DNA from: Limosilactobacillus caviae
Lineage (GTDB): Bacteria > Bacillota > Bacilli > Lactobacillales > Lactobacillaceae
Direction: 5' to 3'
Length of the DNA stretch: 64,000 bases
Assembly: GCF_014635905.1 (NCBI RefSeq)
Contig: NZ_BMDS01000007.1
Location: 1-64,000, forward strand
Shown here: piece after piece, positions 1-6,607 of the stretch
Layout: the number at the start of each line of letters is the position of its first letter
Position numbering within the stretch: position 1 is the stretch's first letter
Position numbers and translations under genes: made by a program
Notes under the pieces: model-generated
What the model was told of the DNA's origin: nothing
Seen by the model: only the letters and a program-made list of their open reading frames with translations
The model's database searches: none

Positions 1-68
1 AAGTTAAGCTTCAACACGCCGAAAGTAGTTGGGGGATCGCTCCCTGCGAGGATAGGACGTTGCCACGC
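1..68 (+). rRNA. rrf: 5S ribosomal RNA, 3' part
   Basis: The window starts inside a 5S rRNA gene. The visible part has the typical lactobacillar 3' half (AAGTTAAGCTTCAACACGCC, then GAAAGTAGTTGGGGGATCGC, ending GGACGTTGCCACGC). The 5' half and the 16S and 23S genes lie outside. tRNA-Asn follows six bases later, so this is the tail of an rRNA operon carrying a tRNA. The exact 3' end is uncertain by one or two bases. Confidence 0.93.
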
Positions 69-73
69 ATTAT

Positions 74-146
74 TCCGGCATAGCTCAGTTGGTAGAGCAC
101 CTGACTGTTAATCAGGTTGTCGTCAGTTCGAGTCTGACTGCCGGAG
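74..146 (+). tRNA. tRNA-Asn (GTT)
   Basis: A 73-nt cloverleaf with acceptor TCCGGCA pairing to TGCCGGA and discriminator G. The anticodon arm is CTGACTGTTAATCAG with anticodon GTT, and the T loop is TTCGAGT. No CCA is encoded. It directly follows the 5S gene and is probably processed from the rRNA operon transcript. An identical copy lies at 5482-5554. Confidence 0.97.
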
Positions 147-155
147 TTATTAGTT

Positions 156-191
156 AAGAAGTATCAGTTCGTAACTGGTGCTTCTTTTTTT
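156..191 (+). terminator. Terminator of the rRNA-tRNA operon
   Basis: AAGAAGTATCAGTT (156-169) pairs with AACTGGTGCTTCTT (173-186) through a short loop, and a run of T follows. This is an intrinsic terminator just after tRNA-Asn. Confidence 0.85.
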
Positions 192-374
192 ATGCAATAT
201 TCTTTGAATATAATTATCAGACCGAAGTTAATCTTGCGAACAGTGACAAGAGCCTAGACATGGTTGTATTAATTTTTATATATTAAAAATAGTTATAATA
301 TTATCTTGGTGAATAGGGACAGTTCGTGCTTGGAAGATTATTAATGAGTAGTGATGAAAGGAAGGGCTAATATA

Positions 375-602
375 ATGATAGTGGCGTTTCTTTTTGGAAT
401 GGGAATTGGCTTATTACTGGTATGTTTAGGGTGGCAAATATATAAAGGAAATACTAAATATTATCAGCTTTTGTACGGGCAAGTACTTGGGAAAAAGAAT
501 AAGGATAATTATATTTCGAAAAATCATAAACGATTCGGTATTTTGTATATTATGTTAGGAATCATTGTTGATGCTATAATTCTTTGGTTCCAATTTAATT
601 AG
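375..602 (+). CDS. Small membrane protein, function unknown
   Basis: A 75-residue protein with two predicted membrane segments: about residues 2-22 (FGMGIGLLLVCLGW) and about 53-72 (LYIMLGIIVDAIILW). A polar lysine- and asparagine-rich stretch lies between them. I place the start at ATG 375 because GGAAGGG lies eight bases upstream; GTG 351 and ATG 354 are open but lack a ribosome site. The general layout recalls DUF3784-type small membrane proteins, but I do not recognise the family firmly. It stands alone between tRNA-Asn and tRNA-Thr. Confidence 0.6.
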   Translation: MIVAFLFGMGIGLLLVCLGWQIYKGNTKYYQLLYGQVLGKKNKDNYISKNHKRFGILYIMLGIIVDAIILWFQFN

Positions 603-678
603 AAGAATATAGTTTAATTTAAATTAGGTGTTTTCACTAACTAATTAGCATGATATAATAGTACACGTTGATTGATTT

Positions 679-751
679 GCCGACATAGCTCAGCTGGTAG
701 AGCATCTCCCTCGTAAAGAGAAGGTCGGAGGTTCGACTCCTCTTGTCGGCA
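679..751 (+). tRNA. tRNA-Thr (CGT)
   Basis: A 73-nt cloverleaf with acceptor GCCGACA/TGTCGGC and discriminator A. The anticodon loop CTCGTAA gives anticodon CGT, reading the ACG threonine codon. The anticodon stem closes on a C-A mismatch at 31-39. A terminator follows at 775. Confidence 0.95.
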
Positions 752-774
752 TAATTAAACTTTACTAGAGATTG

Positions 775-827
775 ATAACCTTTGATATAATGGCATTTTG
801 TCCATGAATATCAAAGGTTATTTTTGT
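775..827 (+). terminator. Terminator after tRNA-Thr
   Basis: ATAACCTTTGATAT (775-788) is the exact inverted complement of ATATCAAAGGTTAT (808-821) and is followed by TTTTTG. Confidence 0.85.
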
Positions 828-881
828 TTATTATGCAATTAATGACCGAAACGGGATTAGATTGAGTAAATAAAAATTAAG

Positions 882-983
882 TTAGTGGTTAAGATGCTTG
901 CCGCCACCACTAATTACAATTTTTAAGTGTGAGGAAAGAAAACTATTAATAATGATTTTTAGTTATATTTTAGTTATACTAAA
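882..983 (+). promoter_or_regulatory. tpx upstream region: inverted repeat and promoter-overlapping dyad
   Basis: Two structures precede tpx. TTAGTGGT (882-889) and ACCACTAA (906-913) form an inverted repeat around a 16-nt spacer. TTTAGT-TAT-ACTAAA (969-983) is a perfect 6-3-6 dyad that contains a TATACT -10-like hexamer (975-980). The dyad could be an operator for a peroxide or thiol sensor. It does not match the PerR box consensus, so its regulator is unknown. Confidence 0.4.
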
Positions 984-1015
984 CATAACTTGATTTCGAA
1001 AAGGAGTGTAGCTAA

Positions 1016-1516
1016 ATGGAAATCACAATCAACGGTGAAAAGCATCAATTAGTTGGTAATCCGCCAACGATAGGCGACGAATTTCCTCACTTTAAGGTTT
1101 TTGATAAGGATAACAATAAGATCAAAATGAAGGAGCTACTTGGTAAAGTTACCTTATTAAGCGTAGTTCCTGATATTAATACACCAGTATGCAGCATCCA
1201 GACTAAGCATTTTAATTCAACAATGGACGAGTTTGACGAGGTTAACTTTTTAACTATTTCAACTAATACCATTGCTGATCAACAGAAATGGTGTGCTGCT
1301 GAAGGTGTTAAGAAAATGCAATTAGTTTCTGATAAAGAGGAATCGTTTGGTTATGAATCAAAGTTATTGATTCCAGATGAAGGAATTTTAGCGCGGTCTG
1401 TTTGGATTCTTGATAAAGAGGGTAAAGTTGTTTATCGAGAGATTGTTGATGAATTAGTTAATGAACCGAAATATGACCAGGCAATTGCAGCATTAAAAGA
1501 GCTATTAAAAAAGTAA
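1016..1516 (+). CDS. tpx: Thiol peroxidase (Tpx, peroxiredoxin)
   Basis: Reduces hydrogen peroxide and alkyl hydroperoxides in the cytoplasm using thioredoxin. The 166 residues match the family length. The peroxidatic cysteine is Cys59 in VPDINTPVCS and the resolving cysteine is Cys93 in QQKWCAAEG, the spacing typical of atypical 2-Cys Tpx enzymes. The start at 1016 has GGAGTGTAG upstream. It appears monocistronic: a terminator at 1524 separates it from the convergent HxlR gene. The neighbouring redox genes suggest a local oxidative and electrophile defence region. Confidence 0.95.
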   Translation: MEITINGEKHQLVGNPPTIGDEFPHFKVFDKDNNKIKMKELLGKVTLLSVVPDINTPVCSIQTKHFNSTMDEFDEVNFLTISTNTIADQQKWCAAEGVKKMQLVSDKEESFGYESKLLIPDEGILARSVWILDKEGKVVYREIVDELVNEPKYDQAIAALKELLKK

Positions 1517-1523
1517 AAGACTA

Positions 1524-1572
1524 AAAAAGCGAGGCTTCATTACATTAAAAGTGTAGTGGAGTCTCGCTTTAT
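1524..1572. terminator. Bidirectional terminator between tpx and the HxlR gene
   Basis: Bases 1527-1544 pair along all 18 positions with 1552-1569, counting three G-T wobbles, around a seven-base loop. A-rich sequence precedes and TTT follows. It lies between the convergent tpx and hxlR-type genes and can serve both. Confidence 0.85.
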
Positions 1573-1573
1573 G

Positions 1574-1942
1574 TTAATTCCGTTGTGTTTTTTCCATAAG
1601 ATTCTTTCCCCATTCAAAGAGGTCGCCCATTGTGTAAATTAGGTCTTTCCCTGTATCGGTTAAGTGATAAGTGACTGATGGCGGAACCGTTCCTTTTGAT
1701 ATACGTTTGAGTAAGCCGTCCTCTTCTAGTTCACGGAGACTTTTTGTTAACATGGTGTTTGTAATTGAACCGATGCTACGCTTTAGTTCGTTATAATGCT
1801 GACCATCATTGAGCATCAGGTACCACATTACTGGAATTTTCCACTTTGAGCCAATGATTTTCATTGAGTAAAGAATAGGGCATTGTTTGGGCATGTTTTC
1901 GTGAAAATATTTTATTTTTTTATCAAATTCGTTTTGATTCAT
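1574..1942 (-). CDS. HxlR-family winged-helix transcriptional regulator
   Basis: A 122-residue DNA-binding protein of the HxlR family, which includes the redox- and electrophile-sensing YodB, CatR and HypR of Bacillus. The family signature is present: CPILYSMKIIGSKWK with Cys21, then HYNELKRSIGSITNTMLTKS as recognition helix and the wing around residues 85-100. A single conserved N-terminal Cys is the usual sensing residue in this family. I start at 1942 because GGAGTG precedes that ATG; the longer frame to 2014 has no ribosome site. It is divergent from the tautomerase gene and is the likely regulator of the cluster to its right. Confidence 0.88.
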   Translation of the reverse strand: MNQNEFDKKIKYFHENMPKQCPILYSMKIIGSKWKIPVMWYLMLNDGQHYNELKRSIGSITNTMLTKSLRELEEDGLLKRISKGTVPPSVTYHLTDTGKDLIYTMGDLFEWGKNLMEKTQRN

Positions 1943-1965
1943 ATTAATCACTCCAAATAAATTTA

Positions 1966-1986
1966 AAGGAAGAAAAATGTGCGTAC
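1966..1986 (+). promoter_or_regulatory. Candidate HxlR operator, copy 1
   Basis: A 21-bp element beginning AAGGAAGAAAAATGT and ending GCGTAC lies in the intergenic region between the HxlR gene and the tautomerase gene. It recurs at 2444-2464 with only three differences, all transitions. Its position near both divergent starts fits an operator for the HxlR regulator; this is inference. Confidence 0.5.
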
Positions 1987-2054
1987 TTGTTCTTCTCTTC
2001 TCATCAAGATACAATTACTTTTGAACTTAGTCAAGAGGTAAAGGAGTGAATAAA

Positions 2055-2417
2055 ATGCCATTTATCATGTCACGGGTAAATATTAAGATTGCCAAGAATA
2101 AGGAACTAATGCTAAAGAAAAGACTAGGGTTAGCGATTGCTAATGTTCCCGGAAAGAGTGAAGAGGTTTTAATGGTCGGTTTTCAAGACAATTATCCACT
2201 TTATTTAAGAGGAAATGGCAATGAACCTTTAGCTTATATTGAAGTAAGTATTTTTGGTACTGAAAGTCATATCGGTTACGAAGGACTAAATGCTGACATT
2301 ACTAAAGCATTTTATGATATTTTAGGTATTCAGCCTGATCACCTATACATTAAATATGATGACATTAGCAGTTGGGGTGTTCAGGGAGAATATATTGATC
2401 GGCGAGATTATCTCTAG
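2055..2417 (+). CDS. MIF-like tautomerase (phenylpyruvate tautomerase family)
   Basis: A 120-residue protein of the macrophage migration inhibitory factor fold, which performs keto-enol tautomerisation with an N-terminal proline. I choose ATG 2055 because it gives Met-Pro at the start, so that Pro becomes the catalytic N-terminus after Met removal, and because AAGGAG lies eight bases upstream. GTG 2046 overlaps that ribosome site. The C-terminal DHLYIKYDDISSWG matches the MIF motif that ends the domain. It is divergent from the HxlR regulator and upstream of an old yellow enzyme, suggesting a role in handling reactive carbonyls or quinones. The natural substrate is unknown. Confidence 0.82.
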   Translation: MPFIMSRVNIKIAKNKELMLKKRLGLAIANVPGKSEEVLMVGFQDNYPLYLRGNGNEPLAYIEVSIFGTESHIGYEGLNADITKAFYDILGIQPDHLYIKYDDISSWGVQGEYIDRRDYL

Positions 2418-2443
2418 TAAGATACTAAATTTTTTTCGTCATT

Positions 2444-2464
2444 AAGGAAGAAAAATGTATATAC
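2444..2464 (+). promoter_or_regulatory. Candidate HxlR operator, copy 2
   Basis: Second copy of the 21-bp element at 1966-1986, same orientation, beginning AAGGAAGAAAAATGT and ending ATATAC. It overlaps the perfect palindrome TGTATATACA (2456-2465). It lies 40 bp upstream of the old yellow enzyme gene, where a promoter for the three-gene operon is expected. Confidence 0.5.
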
Positions 2465-2503
2465 AGTAAAAAAGAAATCTATAAAATAAAGGAGTTTCAA
2501 ATT

Positions 2504-3619
2504 ATGAACAAAAAGTATGAACCATTATTTCAACCATATACATTAAATAACGGTGTAGAGATTAAGAACCGTTTAGTTGTTGCTCCATTGACTGTGTATG
2601 ATGCAGGGCCTGATGGAGAATTAACTCCTGCTTCAAGGAAGTTTTGGCATGACCGCTTTAATGGCTTTGGAATGTGGATAATTCCATTTACAAATGTTCA
2701 CCCGAGTGGAATTGGTTTTGAATCACCAAATGCCTTTAGTGAAGACCACCTTGAGAACTTAAAAGAATATGCACGAATCTCACATGAACAAGGAGCAAAG
2801 GCGGTTATTCAATTAGCCCATGCAGGTGTTCACGCTGATAAGTCAATGACTCGCGGCAACGGTGTGTGGGGGCCAAGTGAGCTACCATATTTTGGTGCTC
2901 GTGAGATGACTGATGCGGAAGTTCATGAAATAGTTCATTCATTTGCTTATGCGACTGAACTAGCAATTCGTGCCGGACTTGATGGTGTCGAAATTCACGG
3001 AGCAAATGGCTGGTTGATTCAACAATTTGTTTCGGCAACCTATAATCATCGGACAGATCATTGGGGAGGAACAATGGAAAAACGTTTCAACTTCCCACTG
3101 GCAATAATTGATGCGGTTGATAAAGTACGGCAAAAGTATAATCGTCCTGATTTTATTGTTGGTTACCGCTTCTCGCCAGAAGAACCCGGGGCGGATGGTT
3201 TAACAATGAAGGAGACCCTTGCACTTGTCGATCGATTAGTTGAAAAGCCACTACAATATATTCATATCTCTTTGTGGAACTTCTACAAGAAAGTACGTCG
3301 CGGTGGTGATCAGAATATTACTCGGATGGAAGCAGTTCACAACCGAATCAATGGTCGGGTACCATTTATTGGTGTCGGTGACCTCTTTGCAGAAGAAAAT
3401 GGGTTGAAGGCCTTTAATACTGGTTGGGCCGACTTTTTAGCTGTTGGTGGCGCAGTTGAATTAAATCCCCACCTTGTTCAAATGATTAAAGATGGCAAGG
3501 AAGATAAGGTTCAAAGTGAATTTGACTGGAATAAGATGGACCCTTACCGCTTTACACCAGCAATGCTTTATGGAACCTTAGCTGGTAATGCAATGTTTCC
3601 AAAGGTTAAGCAGCGATAG
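2504..3619 (+). CDS. Old yellow enzyme family NAD(P)H:flavin oxidoreductase
   Basis: A 371-residue FMN-dependent TIM-barrel ene-reductase. The family marks are visible: an N-terminal FQPYTLNNGVEIKNRLVVAP, AVIQLAHAGVHA near residue 108, and VEIHGANGWLIQQFVS near residue 165, carrying the conserved His and Asn of the active site. Such enzymes reduce activated C=C bonds of quinones, enones and nitro compounds. It is first in a tight operon with the DsbA-fold gene (15-bp gap) and the hydrolase, and is preceded by the repeated operator-like element. The start has AAAGGAG upstream. The physiological substrate cannot be told from sequence. Confidence 0.9.
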   Translation: MNKKYEPLFQPYTLNNGVEIKNRLVVAPLTVYDAGPDGELTPASRKFWHDRFNGFGMWIIPFTNVHPSGIGFESPNAFSEDHLENLKEYARISHEQGAKAVIQLAHAGVHADKSMTRGNGVWGPSELPYFGAREMTDAEVHEIVHSFAYATELAIRAGLDGVEIHGANGWLIQQFVSATYNHRTDHWGGTMEKRFNFPLAIIDAVDKVRQKYNRPDFIVGYRFSPEEPGADGLTMKETLALVDRLVEKPLQYIHISLWNFYKKVRRGGDQNITRMEAVHNRINGRVPFIGVGDLFAEENGLKAFNTGWADFLAVGGAVELNPHLVQMIKDGKEDKVQSEFDWNKMDPYRFTPAMLYGTLAGNAMFPKVKQR

Positions 3620-3634
3620 AAAGGGTTGAAGATA

Positions 3635-4489
3635 ATGGCAAAGTTAACAATTACGACAGTTACTGACCCGATGATGGGGATGCTGTGGGAGACATGGCCG
3701 ACAATGAGAAAGATCGAAACACATTATGGTGACCAAATTGACTTTAAATTCATGATGGGACAATTGGTAAAAAACGTGTATGACCTTGTTGATCCTAATG
3801 TGGTGCGGATGTATGGTAAAAAAGTTGCCCTTAACCAATACTGGACACGGCTAATGCAGATATATTTACAAGAAGAACGAATTGCTGGAATGCCAATTTA
3901 TATGGGTGGAAACGAACGCCTCTTTGACGAAGAACACCTTTCATCAATTCCGCTTAACCTTGGTTTTCTGACCATTGCTGGCAATGATTTGAAAAAAGAA
4001 AATCAAGTTATCTATGAAATGCAATATGACACTGTTGTTGATGACCGACAAACAAATGATGGTAAATACTTAGCAGCTCTTACTAAAAAGTTTGGAATAG
4101 GGCAAGCGGAATTTGAACAACGGTATAATTCGACTGGCATTAGGGACCAGTTGGCGCGATCACAGCAAATTATGCAGCAAATGAATATTGACCGTTTACC
4201 AGCTTATATCCTTACCTATAACGGGAAGTCGTTTATCTTAAAGGGCCTTCCTAAATATGGAGATTGGCAAAAGTTGATTAAGCAGGTTACGGATGGCGAG
4301 GTAAGTGAACACGGGGTAGAAGCTAATATCAATACTATTAATGCTTTTATTGACCGGCATCCCCACATTTCAAGCCTTGAATTAAAAGAAGCATTTGATG
4401 TGGAAGAAAAAGACATTGTCGAATTATTAAAGGAAACTTCATTAGAAAAGAAGAAAGTTAAATCAACTATTTTCTACCGTAAAGCATAA
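3635..4489 (+). CDS. DsbA-fold (FrnE-like) protein lacking all cysteines
   Basis: A 284-residue protein whose N-terminus reads like the DsbA/FrnE family (TDPMMGMLWETWPTMRKIE, then KFMMGQLVKN), with the cis-proline loop near residues 188-192 (RLPAY). Where the family has a CxxC active site (as in DPLCxWC), this protein has MMGM. I find no cysteine anywhere in it, so disulfide chemistry is excluded. The last 60 residues (NAFIDRHPHISSLELKEAFD and following) look like a small winged-helix extension. The start is ATG 3635 with AAAGGG upstream; TTG 3626 is an alternative. It is cotranscribed with the old yellow enzyme and hydrolase genes. A structural, adaptor or substrate-binding role is possible. 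Confidence 0.75.
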   Translation: MAKLTITTVTDPMMGMLWETWPTMRKIETHYGDQIDFKFMMGQLVKNVYDLVDPNVVRMYGKKVALNQYWTRLMQIYLQEERIAGMPIYMGGNERLFDEEHLSSIPLNLGFLTIAGNDLKKENQVIYEMQYDTVVDDRQTNDGKYLAALTKKFGIGQAEFEQRYNSTGIRDQLARSQQIMQQMNIDRLPAYILTYNGKSFILKGLPKYGDWQKLIKQVTDGEVSEHGVEANINTINAFIDRHPHISSLELKEAFDVEEKDIVELLKETSLEKKKVKSTIFYRKA

Positions 4490-4507
4490 CGAAAGGAGGA
4501 TAAGAGG

Positions 4508-5377
4508 ATGAAACGATTATCACTTCCAACTAAACGGGGGAGTGTTTTAACGGGAGTGCTATTTGATGCTCCCGCGCATGTTATTCCCACCCCCTCGACC
4601 GTGGTGATTGCCATCACTGGAATCCATGGGAACTTTTATTCCAATCCTTTTTACGTAAACATTGGAAAAACATTATCAGCGGCAGGAATAGATTTTATCT
4701 ACGCGCAAACGGCTGATGCTTTTGGTGAATTTCCAACTTTGAATGTCAAAACTGGTGAGCAGGAATTAATTGGCTCGTGGAATGAAGATTTTAATAATAC
4801 TGATGAAGATATTGAAGCCTATTTGGATTATGCAAGCCAGCAGGGATACCAGAATATTATTTTAGCCGGGCATTCTCTCGGCGCTAATAAAGTTATTTAC
4901 TACCTATCACGCCACCATGACTCGCGGATTAAACACTTTATTTTCCTGAGTCCAGCTAACTTGGCGTATTTGACCAGTGTCGTAACTGAAGAAGAAAAGA
5001 ATGAGATTTTAATGCAACGAAAACGCGGTGAAGGTGACCAGCGAATGCCTTTTAATTTGCTTGGCTGGATTCCGGGAACTGCTAACACTGACTATCAGTG
5101 GGTTTTTGATAATATCCTGGATAATGTTCATGTCGAACCAGAAAAAGACTTTTCACAAATAAAAGCAATCACCCATAGTGGGGCATTAATGATTGGCGGA
5201 TATGACCGCTTTACATATGGCGATCCGCAAAAGTTTCTTGAAAATATCAACGATCATATGCAGACTGCAAAGCAAAATAAATTAGTTGTTATCCCTGAAA
5301 CCGGGCATACTTATCAGCAAAAAGAGCAACAGCTAGCTGATGAACTGCTTAAATTGTTAAAAACATGGGGATACTAG
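4508..5377 (+). CDS. Alpha/beta hydrolase (DUF1749-like)
   Basis: A 289-residue serine hydrolase-fold protein with nucleophile elbow GHSLGA near residues 122-127, an early ITGIHGNFYSNPF segment, and a late GHTYQQKE that can supply the catalytic His. It resembles the DUF1749 group. A strong AAAGGAGG lies upstream, 18 bp after the DsbA-fold gene, so it is the third gene of the old yellow enzyme operon. The substrate is unknown; context suggests hydrolysis of an ester or lactone related to the compounds handled by the other enzymes. Confidence 0.82.
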   Translation: MKRLSLPTKRGSVLTGVLFDAPAHVIPTPSTVVIAITGIHGNFYSNPFYVNIGKTLSAAGIDFIYAQTADAFGEFPTLNVKTGEQELIGSWNEDFNNTDEDIEAYLDYASQQGYQNIILAGHSLGANKVIYYLSRHHDSRIKHFIFLSPANLAYLTSVVTEEEKNEILMQRKRGEGDQRMPFNLLGWIPGTANTDYQWVFDNILDNVHVEPEKDFSQIKAITHSGALMIGGYDRFTYGDPQKFLENINDHMQTAKQNKLVVIPETGHTYQQKEQQLADELLKLLKTWGY

Positions 5378-5481
5378 TAATTTTCGGTCTTAAGTAATTA
5401 ATAATTTTAGTAAATAAAATTTAAAATAATTGTTTGCAATGACTTGTCGACATGATATAATATTTTATGTTGATGAGTTAT

Positions 5482-5554
5482 TCCGGCATAGCTCAGTTGG
5501 TAGAGCACCTGACTGTTAATCAGGTTGTCGTCAGTTCGAGTCTGACTGCCGGAG
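5482..5554 (+). tRNA. tRNA-Asn (GTT), second copy
   Basis: Identical over all 73 nt to the tRNA at 74-146, but here a single gene with its own promoter region and a terminator at 5561. Confidence 0.97.
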
Positions 5555-5560
5555 TTTATA

Positions 5561-5593
5561 AAGATGTTAGCTGTTGGCTAGCATCTTTTTTCT
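5561..5593 (+). terminator. Terminator after tRNA-Asn
   Basis: AAGATGTTAGC and GCTAGCATCTT form a hairpin with loop TGTTG, followed by a run of T. Confidence 0.85.
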
Positions 5594-5696
5594 TTTATCA
5601 CCCTCTTATTATCAAAAAAATTGTATAAAATATGTAATAATAATATACTGAATTATAGTTAGACTGGTATATATTTTGGAGAACGGAGGGTTAATA

Positions 5697-6395
5697 ATGC
5701 AATTCAAAAAGGCAATATTATTAGCGACAAGCATATTTACGCTTGGCATTTGTGTTAGTGGTTGTGGTAATGAGTCTAATGCAAACAGCAAGAGTAGCAG
5801 TTCCCAAATTTCGTCAGTAAAGAAACAAGAAGCACAGATTGTTGGCTCCTATCGTGACGATGCAGATGGCGCAGCAATTACGCTTAACTCGGATGGTACG
5901 GGAACATACGTGATGGCAAATCCTACCAAGGCAGATATTCATGACCAATTAACCTGGAAAAAAGAAAAAAACAATTACATCATTAACTTAAATGATAGTG
6001 ATTATGATACGCCAATTGATGCACAACTAAATGAAGATAACTTAAGCCTAGTGGGCAATAATGAATGGCCTAACCAGTCGTTTAAGCGAGTTCATGGTGA
6101 CTTTGACATTGATAATTTCTTAAAAGATCAGCACGCTAAAAATAGTGGTTCAATAACAACTAAAAGCGCCCAGCCTAAAGAATCCTCAACCCATGCCCGG
6201 GCAGTCTTGAAAAAGTGGGCCAGTGACCATCATAAAGACACAAGCAAAATCGATAGCTTAAAGGCAACTACAGACTTATCTGAGCCGGATGAGGGCTGGG
6301 CATTTGTTGATGATAATGGAACTGAATATGCAATTGTTCGAAATGGTAAAGTTTATCCGCGCCCTGTAATCGATAATGACACTTCGTCAAATTAA
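5697..6395 (+). CDS. Secreted lipoprotein, function unknown
   Basis: A 232-residue predicted lipoprotein. The N-terminus MQFKKAILLATS, a hydrophobic core and a CVSGC lipobox near residue 23 indicate signal peptidase II processing and membrane anchoring. A serine- and asparagine-rich linker follows. The middle section (GSYRDDADGAAITLNSDGTG) resembles small beta-rich lipoprotein domains, and the C-terminal 60 residues form a second small domain ending at a polar tail. I start at ATG 5697 after GGAGGG; the frame extends further up without a ribosome site. It is flanked by its own promoter region and a gap before dtpT, so probably monocistronic. Confidence 0.75.
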   Translation: MQFKKAILLATSIFTLGICVSGCGNESNANSKSSSSQISSVKKQEAQIVGSYRDDADGAAITLNSDGTGTYVMANPTKADIHDQLTWKKEKNNYIINLNDSDYDTPIDAQLNEDNLSLVGNNEWPNQSFKRVHGDFDIDNFLKDQHAKNSGSITTKSAQPKESSTHARAVLKKWASDHHKDTSKIDSLKATTDLSEPDEGWAFVDDNGTEYAIVRNGKVYPRPVIDNDTSSN

Positions 6396-6607
6396 TTTTC
6401 TTAATTTTAAACTTAAATAAATAAAGGATAAATCCTCATATATCCGCTTTCCTTCTCATCAAAAACTTATTATTTAATTGACGAGTTTTTGAAACACGTT
6501 TATAATAATACTATTCTGAATTTTATTGTTAAAGTTTTTTAATTTTTAGAATATGTATTCAATTAACGTTTTGCTAGTTGAAAAGTGTAATTATTTGGAG
6601 GAATTTT

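Noticed and set aside
2046-2057. GTG 2046 as the start of the tautomerase
   Set aside because: It overlaps the AAGGAG ribosome site and would bury the N-terminal proline that the MIF family needs for catalysis.
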